Shown: piece after piece, positions 1 to 5,875 of the stretch
Layout: the number at the start of each line of letters is the position of its first letter
Position numbering within the stretch: the stretch's first letter is position 1
From: RXOA01 sp964547105
Lineage (GTDB): Bacteria > Bipolaricaulota > Bipolaricaulia > UBA7950 > UBA9294
Direction: 5' to 3'
NCBI GenBank assembly: GCA_964547105.1
Contig: CAZJLO010000026.1
Span: 1 to 26,858, forward strand
Length of the DNA: 26,858 nt
Made by a program: the position numbers and the translations under genes
The notes under the pieces: model-generated
The model's input: only the letters and a program-made list of their open reading frames with translations
What the model was told of the DNA's origin: nothing
The model's database searches: none

Positions 1-1123
1 TCCCGTTGTTCGTTACGTCTCCATGACCGGGTTGGGTGACGCTCTGGACGGTGAGCGGATCGTTCTCCGGATCCGTGTCGTTGGCTAGGACATCCACGGT
101 GACCGGGGTGTCCTCCGGCGTCGTCTCCTCATCATCGTTCCCCACCGGCCCGTCGTTGACACACGCAACCTCGATCGTCACCATCGCCGTATCCGAATCC
201 CCATCAGCATCCGACAGTTCATAGGTAAATGAATCGACGGCGCAGAAGTCCGGATCGGGCGTGTATTGGAAGGATCCGTCAGCGATTAGGACGAGCACGC
301 CGTGGGCTGCGTCGCTGATCAGATCTACACGCTCGCCGCCGTCGGGGAAGGAATCGTTCTCCAGCACGCCCGGAGCAGCAACATAGAGCACGGCATCTTC
401 GGATATCACATAGGAATCGTTGACAGCAGATACGGGCAAATCGCACTGCAAGATAGACACATTCGCAGCAGCCGTTGCCGTGTCCCCCGTGTAAATCCCC
501 TCGAAGACGTCCCGCACCTCCACCGTCGCCGAACCACTGAAGGCCACGCTCCAAGCGTAAGACGCATATGGGCTTGCACTCCACGATGTATCCCAGGTTC
601 CATCGCTCTCAAAGTCCCATCGGAACTCAAGAAGATCCTCCGAGTCGAGATCCTGGCTGCCACTGGCATCAAATTCGATCCATTCACCCACGCATCCATC
701 GTACGGTCCGCCCGCATTCGCAACAGGAACTTTGTTGCCGACAATGATATCCCCATGGAAGTGAATCGGTTCTGCCCCGCCGCCAACGATTCCCGTCGCT
801 TCGTCGCCCAGGCTATTGACGACCCAATCCTTCGGCCAGCTCTTCACCATTAGCGTGTGGCCACCCTTGAACAGCCATACGGTGAAGCTGTGTCCAACTC
901 GATCCCTCGGGACATCAATGTTGGACGGACTCAAGGAGCATGCTTCGCAGAGGTAATCGTCCGCCGTGTTGTCATAGATGTGAATCCAGGCGGCGTTCGT
1001 CGGGTCGATCTGTACGGAAATAGAACTGGCGGCAATCGTGGGGAGACTCCCCAATCCAAGGAAACAGACAACCGTAAGTGCAAACCAGAACGTGCAGCTT
1101 CTCCAGCCAAATCCTAACGCCAC
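1..1123 (-). CDS. Large secreted PKD/cadherin-like adhesin, N-terminal part (C-terminus outside window)
   Basis: I translated this minus-strand frame by hand; 374 codons are open down to the window edge. The GTG start at 1123 is chosen because a strong Shine-Dalgarno (AGGGAGG) sits 5 bases upstream. Residues about 8-31 form a signal peptide ending near TIAAS. A roughly 75-residue unknown region follows. Next is a PKD-type beta domain (PVANAGGPYD..., FDASGSQDLDSEDLL, EFRWDFESDGTWD). Two cadherin-like/VCBS repeats come after it, marked by VNDSYVISEDA, GVLENDSFPDGGE, GSFQYTPDPDF, SFTYELSDADGDSDTA and VDVLANDTDPENDPLTVQS. Such repeats are typical of calcium-binding surface adhesins or matrix proteins, and the acidic DxDGD loops fit that. 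The gene lies directly behind a c-di-GMP aptamer, which suits adhesion control. The C-terminal anchor and total length are unseen, so the exact role is unknown. Confidence 0.88.
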   Translation of the reverse strand, partial: MALGFGWRSCTFWFALTVVCFLGLGSLPTIAASSISVQIDPTNAAWIHIYDNTADDYLCEACSLSPSNIDVPRDRVGHSFTVWLFKGGHTLMVKSWPKDWVVNSLGDEATGIVGGGAEPIHFHGDIIVGNKVPVANAGGPYDGCVGEWIEFDASGSQDLDSEDLLEFRWDFESDGTWDTSWSASPYASYAWSVAFSGSATVEVRDVFEGIYTGDTATAAANVSILQCDLPVSAVNDSYVISEDAVLYVAAPGVLENDSFPDGGERVDLISDAAHGVLVLIADGSFQYTPDPDFCAVDSFTYELSDADGDSDTAMVTIEVACVNDGPVGNDDEETTPEDTPVTVDVLANDTDPENDPLTVQSVTQPGHGDVTNNG

Positions 1124-1132
1124 GGCTTCCTC

Positions 1133-1157
1133 CCTGCGGACCGACTCTTCCGTCAGG
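1133..1157 (-). promoter_or_regulatory. Hairpin touching the adhesin ribosome binding site
   Basis: On the minus strand, CCTG-A-CGGA, an 8-base loop, then TCCG-CAGG can fold into an 8-bp stem with one bulged A. Its 3' arm takes up the first AGG of the AGGGAGG Shine-Dalgarno of the adhesin gene. It begins on the last base of the upstream c-di-GMP aptamer's P1 stem. It may be the expression platform of that riboswitch, acting on translation. No poly-T tract follows, so a terminator is unlikely. Inference from base pairing only. Confidence 0.4.
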
Positions 1158-1231
1158 CTGGCAGCCCGGCCATCTCTTCGGAGATCCGTGGCTTTGCGCC
1201 CTACCCTCGCAGGCAGTTTGCCTTTCTCAGC
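1157..1231 (-). promoter_or_regulatory. Cyclic-di-GMP-I (GEMM-I) riboswitch aptamer upstream of adhesin
   Basis: Read on the minus strand, the element has the GEMM-I landmarks in order. There is GGCAAAC, then a 6-bp stem CTGCCT/GGGTAG capped by a GCGA (GNRA) tetraloop, then GCGCAAAGCC, then a variable stem (ATCTC/GAGAT), then GCCGGGCTGCC. P1 can form from GCTG/CAGC at the two ends. The base equivalent to Vc2 G20 is G, which in this family favours c-di-GMP over cGAMP. It lies 34 bases before the adhesin GTG and about 47 bases after the end of the RHH-MshEN gene, with no terminator seen between them. It probably sits inside a two-gene transcript. Confidence 0.9.
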
Positions 1232-1277
1232 GATTGTGCAGCAGTATCCTCTCGGCTATTGGCCCCAGACCTCCCTG

Positions 1278-1601
1278 CTATTTCTCGTCTGCGTTTCTTC
1301 CCTGAATGATCAGTGCTCGCTCGATCGCATCCGAACTGGTCAATGCCTCTTCGAGGAGGATGTCGCCAAGCAGCTTGTCGGTGAATTTGTTCTCTTGGAG
1401 CGTCAAACCTTTGGCTAGATCCGCATGCGTCACCGCGCCAAGATCGAGCAGAATCTCTCCGAGCCGCTTGTTCCGCTCGAAGTGCTCTTCAAGAATCGAC
1501 AAGATCACCGCGCTGCGGCTCTTTCTTTCCCGGCGTCCTTTTTGATCAACTTGCTCCATCAGGTACGCATCATCCTGCGCATAGTAGATCGTCGTCTGCA
1601 T
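1278..1601 (-). CDS. Ribbon-helix-helix / MshEN-like fusion, putative c-di-GMP-responsive regulator
   Basis: A 107-residue protein. Residues 1-45 look like a ribbon-helix-helix DNA-binding fold: a beta strand (QTTIYYA), helix A (DAYLMEQVDQKGRRERKS) and helix B (RSAVILSILEEHFERN). Residues 46-100 hold two 24-residue repeats, R46-Q69 and L77-Q100. Each has an LG near its start and a conserved Leu/Ile and Gln near its end (RLGEILLDLG...LTLQ and LLGDILLEEA...LIIQ), separated by 7 residues. This is the pattern of MshEN / type II secretion GspE N-terminal domains, which bind c-di-GMP in several ATPases; no ATPase domain is present here. ATG 1601 is preferred over TTG 1628 because AGGGG lies 8 bases upstream. 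Its own mRNA leader carries a c-di-GMP riboswitch. It could regulate transcription of the adhesin or other genes. The ligand and DNA targets are inferred. Confidence 0.8.
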   Translation of the reverse strand: MQTTIYYAQDDAYLMEQVDQKGRRERKSRSAVILSILEEHFERNKRLGEILLDLGAVTHADLAKGLTLQENKFTDKLLGDILLEEALTSSDAIERALIIQGRNADEK

Positions 1602-1626
1602 GCTAAACACCCCTGTTTCCGCAAAC

Positions 1627-1663
1627 AAAAAACGGCCACGCTGCCACTCCTGGCAGCCCGGCC
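1627..1663 (-). terminator. Riboswitch-controlled intrinsic terminator before RHH-MshEN gene
   Basis: On the minus strand GGCC-GGG-CTGCCA-GGAG-TGGCAG-CGT-GGCC is followed by G and six T. A perfect 6-bp inner stem and a 4-bp outer stem flank a small internal loop. The 5' arm (CTGCCA) uses the 3' end of the c-di-GMP aptamer, including two bases of its P1 strand. Aptamer and terminator should therefore exclude each other, which predicts that ligand binding allows read-through (an ON switch). Confidence 0.82.
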
Positions 1664-1721
1664 ACCGTCATAGGTCCGTAGCTTTGCGTCCCCATCTTCC
1701 GATAGGTTTGCCTTTTTCAGG
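1649..1721 (-). promoter_or_regulatory. Cyclic-di-GMP-I (GEMM-I) riboswitch aptamer upstream of RHH-MshEN gene
   Basis: Minus strand: CCTG, AAAAA, GGCAAA, stem CCTATC/GATGGG closed by a GGAA (GNRA) tetraloop, GGGACGCAAAGC, a short stem ACC/GGT, GCCGGGCTGCC and CAGG. Ends CCTG/CAGG pair as P1. The second aptamer in this window has GCTG/CAGC at the same place, a compensatory change that supports the model. The G20-equivalent is G, so c-di-GMP is the expected ligand. The 3' end overlaps an intrinsic terminator. A promoter lies just upstream, placing the aptamer about 14 bases into the transcript. Confidence 0.93.
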
Positions 1722-1741
1722 TCCCACTTCTAAGTGCTACC

Positions 1742-1770
1742 ATCATATACGAAACACCTAGAGGCGTCAA
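1742..1770 (-). promoter_or_regulatory. Sigma-70-type promoter for riboswitch/RHH/adhesin transcript
   Basis: Minus strand TTGACG, 17-base spacer, TATGAT. The predicted start near 1735 is about 14 bases before the aptamer. It matches consensus at 10 of 12 positions. It diverges from the mutS promoter region. Confidence 0.72.
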
Positions 1771-1839
1771 TACTCCCGCTCGATGGACGGAACGGATCGT
1801 TGTCCGTTTCGATAACAGGACACTTGATCCCAACGCTCT

Positions 1840-1868
1840 TTGCGGGTTTCATGCCCCCCCTCTATACT
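1840..1868 (+). promoter_or_regulatory. Possible mutS promoter
   Basis: TTGCGG, 17-base spacer, TATACT. The -10 box is good and the -35 box weak. Transcription would start only about 6 bases before the mutS ATG at 1881, giving an almost leaderless mRNA. Confidence 0.4.
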
Positions 1869-1880
1869 GAAGGCTTGAAG

Positions 1881-4436
1881 ATGAATGACTCAAGCCCAAT
1901 GATGGAGCAGTATTGGAGACTGAAATCGCAGCACCCCACGGCGATTCTGTTTTTTCACCTCGGCGACTTCTACGAGACATTCTTTGATGATGCCAAGACG
2001 GTCTCCGCAGAACTTGATGTGGTCCTGACAGCGCGCAGCGGGCATCCGATGGCAGGCGTCCCCGTTCGTCGTGGCGACGCGTACATCAATCGCCTCCTCA
2101 AGAAGGGCTACAAGGTCGCCATCTGCCAACAGGTGGAAAACCCCAAGAACGCCAAAGGGTTGGTCAAACGGCAGATTGTCCGCGTGGCAACGCCGGGCAC
2201 GGTGCTCGATGAAGATGTCCTCGATGCCGGCGTCAACAACTACCTCGTCGCGGTATGGTCGCAGGAACAGCACGCGCTCGCCGCTCTGGACCTTTCGACC
2301 GGAGAGTTCCGCTGCACATCGAATCTGGATCAAGCGGCATTGGAGAGCGAACTCCACCGACTCTCCCCATCCGAAGTACTCGTACCTGTGTCATGGAAGC
2401 CGGAACAGCAAGCCCGTCTGGAGGATCTGCACGCATCTATCAGTACCGTCGACATCGAGGACTTCGATCCAGCCGCCATGCCGCCACCGACTACGGAGCT
2501 CCCACGCGGGGCCCTCCACGCCGCCGCCGCGGTGTACAACTACATCGTTCGCACCCAGAAGGAAACCGCCCGACATCTTCGTCCTCTCCGACTTTACTCG
2601 GTGACGGACCACATGGACCTTGATCCGTTCACCGTGCGCAGCATGGAACTAATCCACCCTCTCAGGGAGACGGGCAGGCGCGGCACGATCTTCGGTGTTC
2701 TCGACGAAACCTGCACCAGCATGGGACGACGTCTCCTGCGCCGCCGCATCCTCTCCCCGCTGGTCGACGTTCGTCGGATCAGCCGACGATTGGATGCCGT
2801 TGAGACGTTCGTCAATGCGGAGATCCCCCGCCAACGGCTCCGGGATGCAATGAGGTCCATCAGGGATCTCGAACGGCTTGCTGGTCGTCTCGGCGCGCAT
2901 CAGATCCGCCCTCTTGACATCCTGTTGATCCAGCGAACGCTGGAACGCATTCCGGAGATCGCGGCTCGCGTCGCGGAGACCATCGAACGACGGCAACCGC
3001 ATGATCAACCACCCGAAGAACTCCTCTCGCTCGCGGAGAATCTCTCCGATGCTCACCGTCGGTTGACCAGTCCTGTGATCCAGCAACTCGGGGCCTTTCT
3101 CAAGGACATGCTTGTTGATCAGCCCCCGCCGCACGTCAGCGATGGCGGATTTATCCGCGACGGTCATGATGCAGCTTTGGATGCACTCCGCGCCGAGATC
3201 TCCCATGCCAAAGAAGAGATCACCGCAATCGAGAGCCGCGAGCGCGCGGAAACGGGAATCAGTACGCTCAAGGTCGGCTACAACAGAGTCTTCGGTTATT
3301 ACCTGGAAGTCACACGGGCCCATCTGGAGAAGGTCCCGCCCCGCTACCATCGTCGCCAAACGCTGGCGAACGCAGAGCGTTTCACGATCGATGATCTTCA
3401 TGGGCTGGAACAGAGAATCGAGGAGAAGCAAGCGCTCGCGATCGATCGCGAGCGAGAGATCTACGAAACCGCCGTCGACCGACTCACCGGATCGATTCCC
3501 GAACTCCAAAGCATCAGTGATGCCCTTGCGGAACTCGATGTCACCCTGTCCCTCGCTCAGATCGCAGCTCGTGACGGGTATGTGAGGCCCGCGTTCAATG
3601 CGGACCGTGAGATTCGGATCCGTGGCGGACGACATCCGGTGGTCGAGCAGGTCGAGGAGTTCGTCCCCAATGATCTGGAGATGGCCGGCGACACATCGTT
3701 GGTCATCCTGACCGGGCCCAACATGGCAGGGAAGTCCGTCTTCTTAAGGCAGGCAGCCGTGATCTGCATGTTGGCTCAAATCGGTTCCTTTGTTCCTGCG
3801 CGAGAGGCATCCGTTCCGATCATCGATCAGGTGTTCGCCCGCGTCGGGGCAAGCGATGCCCTTTCCGAAGGAATCAGCACGTTCATGATGGAGATGCTCG
3901 AGGTGTCGACCATTCTCGAACGCGCCACACCGCGCAGCCTTGTCATTCTCGACGAGATGGGGCGTGGTACGAGCACATTCGATGGTATGGCGATCGCTTG
4001 GGCAATCGCCCACGAACTTGCAGTCCGCACTCAAGCCAAGACGTTGTTTGCCACACACTACCACGAGTTGACACAGCTTGGGGATGACCTGCCGTCGGTC
4101 AAGAATCTTCACGTCACGGTAAAGGAGTTTGGAGACCATGTTGTTTTCCTTCACCACGTAGAGCCGGGCGTCGCCGAAGGAAGCTACGGAGTCCACGTCG
4201 CCCGACTCGCCGGGCTTCCCAAGAGAGTGACCGAAGAAGCGGATCGCATCCTGGATGCCCTGCGAGAAGAGCAGCCGATCACCCGATTCAAGGCAAAGCC
4301 GTCAACCGCGGAACGTCTACCTCTTTTCGGTTCCGATGATCACCCGATCCTCAAGCAGCTCCGAAAGACCGACACGGATCGCCTCTCGCCCCTTGAGGCA
4401 CTGAACCTCGTCGCTCGGTGGAAGGAGACTCTGTAG
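1881..4436 (+). CDS. mutS: DNA mismatch repair protein MutS
   Basis: An 851-residue MutS1, which binds mismatched DNA and recruits MutL. The N-terminal mismatch-reading motif is F30-Y31-E32 in FFHLGDFYETF. The core clamp and lever regions follow. The C-terminal ATPase shows Walker A GPNMAGKS near residue 613, DEMGRGTSTFDG near 690 and FATHYHEL near 722. The length is normal for the family (about 850). The frame is open 49 codons further upstream, but ATG 1881 is chosen because the family begins about 30 residues before the FYE motif and a GAAGG lies 7 bases upstream. No mutL is visible. rsmH starts 7 bases after the stop, so the two are probably co-transcribed. Confidence 0.97.
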   Translation: MNDSSPMMEQYWRLKSQHPTAILFFHLGDFYETFFDDAKTVSAELDVVLTARSGHPMAGVPVRRGDAYINRLLKKGYKVAICQQVENPKNAKGLVKRQIVRVATPGTVLDEDVLDAGVNNYLVAVWSQEQHALAALDLSTGEFRCTSNLDQAALESELHRLSPSEVLVPVSWKPEQQARLEDLHASISTVDIEDFDPAAMPPPTTELPRGALHAAAAVYNYIVRTQKETARHLRPLRLYSVTDHMDLDPFTVRSMELIHPLRETGRRGTIFGVLDETCTSMGRRLLRRRILSPLVDVRRISRRLDAVETFVNAEIPRQRLRDAMRSIRDLERLAGRLGAHQIRPLDILLIQRTLERIPEIAARVAETIERRQPHDQPPEELLSLAENLSDAHRRLTSPVIQQLGAFLKDMLVDQPPPHVSDGGFIRDGHDAALDALRAEISHAKEEITAIESRERAETGISTLKVGYNRVFGYYLEVTRAHLEKVPPRYHRRQTLANAERFTIDDLHGLEQRIEEKQALAIDREREIYETAVDRLTGSIPELQSISDALAELDVTLSLAQIAARDGYVRPAFNADREIRIRGGRHPVVEQVEEFVPNDLEMAGDTSLVILTGPNMAGKSVFLRQAAVICMLAQIGSFVPAREASVPIIDQVFARVGASDALSEGISTFMMEMLEVSTILERATPRSLVILDEMGRGTSTFDGMAIAWAIAHELAVRTQAKTLFATHYHELTQLGDDLPSVKNLHVTVKEFGDHVVFLHHVEPGVAEGSYGVHVARLAGLPKRVTEEADRILDALREEQPITRFKAKPSTAERLPLFGSDDHPILKQLRKTDTDRLSPLEALNLVARWKETL

Positions 4437-4443
4437 AGACAGC

Positions 4444-5457
4444 ATGACCCAACAGACGAATCCGCGCTGCGTCCCCCCACGATCCAGCGAATCTTCGCAG
4501 GAGGCGATCCATATCCATATCCCCGTGCTCACCGACTCCGTGGTTCGCTATCTCTGTCCGCACCCCGATGGCGTGTACGTCGACGCGACGATCGGCCTGG
4601 GGGGGCATACGCAGGCTCTACTGCATGCCGAACCGAGGGTCAGAATCATCGGAATCGATCGAGATAAGAACGCCCTCGATCTCGCTGCCCTGCGTCTTGG
4701 AGCGTGGAAGGACCGTGTTTCGTTCCACCATGCTCGTTTCTCCGAACTCCTTGAAGTGCTCGACACAGAAGGAATCCCCGCCGTCGACGGCGTTCTGCTG
4801 GACGTAGGCGTCTCTTCTCTGCAGTTGGATACGGCCAACCGCGGATTCAGCTTCCGACTTGATGGCCCACTCGACATGCGGATGAACGACAAGGACAAGC
4901 AGACTGCGGCCGAGATCATCGCCTCGGCAAGCGAGGAGGAGCTTGTCCGCATCTTCCGCGAATTCGGGGAAGAGCGATTTGCCACACGAATCGCCCGCCA
5001 TCTGACTCGAATCCGACAGGAGAAGACGATCGACTCCACGGCGATGCTGGCCCAGAGCATCAGCGATGCTGTACCGAGACGGTTTCACGTGCCCGGATTC
5101 CATCCCGCGACCCGATGCTTCCAAGCACTTCGAATCGCCGTCAATGATGAGCTGTCGCAGCTTTCTTCCGCCCTTGAGGCAGCGTTCGTCGCGCTTCGCC
5201 CGGGTGGCGTCCTCGTCGCAATCTCGTTTCATTCCCTGGAAGACCGTCTGGTCAAGCGGTTTCTTCGCCACAAGGAGGCCACCTGTGTCTGCCCACCCGG
5301 CTTGCCCGCGTGCATGTGCGACAAGAAGCAGGAAATGAAGCAGTTGACACGCCGCCCGATCGTCGCGGATGCGGCGGAAGTGGCCGCCAACCCAAGAGCG
5401 CGAAGCGCCAAGCTCCGAGCGGGCACGAAATTAGCGGTAACCGACGGTCCGAACTGA
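4444..5457 (+). CDS. rsmH: 16S rRNA (cytosine(1402)-N(4))-methyltransferase RsmH
   Basis: A 337-residue RsmH (MraW), which methylates N4 of C1402 in the 16S rRNA decoding centre using SAM. Visible motifs: HIPVLTDSVV near residue 25, the SAM-binding DATIGLGGHT near 42, IGIDRD near 69, VDGVLLDVGVSSLQLD, NRGFSFRLDGPLDMRM, ATRCFQALRIAVNDEL and ISFHSLEDRLVKRFLR. About 22 residues precede the conserved HIPVL start, slightly more than usual. No clear Shine-Dalgarno is present at ATG 4444, so a later start is possible, although translational coupling to mutS 7 bases upstream would explain its absence. rsmH commonly heads the dcw division cluster, and here it is followed by ftsL and ftsI. mraZ is not between mutS and rsmH. 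Confidence 0.97.
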   Translation: MTQQTNPRCVPPRSSESSQEAIHIHIPVLTDSVVRYLCPHPDGVYVDATIGLGGHTQALLHAEPRVRIIGIDRDKNALDLAALRLGAWKDRVSFHHARFSELLEVLDTEGIPAVDGVLLDVGVSSLQLDTANRGFSFRLDGPLDMRMNDKDKQTAAEIIASASEEELVRIFREFGEERFATRIARHLTRIRQEKTIDSTAMLAQSISDAVPRRFHVPGFHPATRCFQALRIAVNDELSQLSSALEAAFVALRPGGVLVAISFHSLEDRLVKRFLRHKEATCVCPPGLPACMCDKKQEMKQLTRRPIVADAAEVAANPRARSAKLRAGTKLAVTDGPN

Positions 5458-5509
5458 GCCGACACATGTCATCCTTGCCCATGTCAACAGCCGCTACTGT
5501 AGGGACATC

Positions 5510-5875
5510 ATGATGCATCCCGGAAGAACAGGTGGACTTGATCGGCAAATGCAACGTGACGCGCGGATTCGCCAGCGTAGCGCCCGGACGAGGCAGCGAT
5601 CCGTCACCTCCCTTGTGTGGGCCGCCATTATCTTGGCGACGCTTGGGCTGGCATTCGCCTACTTGCAGCAAAGCGCCGCCTTGCTGCACCTCACGGCCGA
5701 ACGAGAAGACCTCCGCGATGCGTTGAATGCCACGTTGGAGCTGAACAGCGTCCTTGCCGATGAACTGGCACATCGACATGCCTTGCCACTTGTATCCGAC
5801 ATCGCGCGAGATGAGCTGGGGATGGTGGAACCGGAGACCGTGACCTACATTTTCCTCCAAGATGACCTGCCTTAG
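5510..5875 (+). CDS. ftsL: FtsL-like cell division protein
   Basis: A 121-residue bitopic membrane protein. It has a basic cytoplasmic tail (residues 1-31, many Arg), one membrane helix (about 33-54, SLVWAAIILATLGLAFAY) and a heptad-like coiled coil (about 56-90, LTAEREDLRDALNATLELNS). A short tail follows with DELGMVEPETV, a phrase typical of FtsL/DivIC-type proteins. It would scaffold septal peptidoglycan synthesis with FtsB/FtsQ and the transpeptidase. The call rests on topology and on its place between rsmH and ftsI, because FtsL sequences diverge strongly. Two adjacent ATG codons (5510 and 5513) follow AGGGA; the second has the better spacing. The 3' end overlaps ftsI by 14 bases. Confidence 0.85.
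   Translation: MMHPGRTGGLDRQMQRDARIRQRSARTRQRSVTSLVWAAIILATLGLAFAYLQQSAALLHLTAEREDLRDALNATLELNSVLADELAHRHALPLVSDIARDELGMVEPETVTYIFLQDDLP

Noticed and set aside
302..853. 183-codon plus-strand frame at the window start
   Set aside because: It is antisense to the adhesin frame, which has a signal peptide, PKD and cadherin-like motifs.
1602..1628. Longer form of the RHH-MshEN protein starting at TTG 1628
   Set aside because: The TTG falls in the T-run of the terminator and the added 9 residues are not part of the RHH fold; ATG 1601 has a proper ribosome site.
1734..1880. N-terminal extension of MutS by 49 residues
   Set aside because: The extension overlaps both promoter regions and has no counterpart in the family.
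2649..3635. 328-codon open frame on the minus strand inside mutS
   Set aside because: It lies wholly antisense to a clear MutS, has no recognisable domain, and long antisense frames are common in GC-rich coding DNA.
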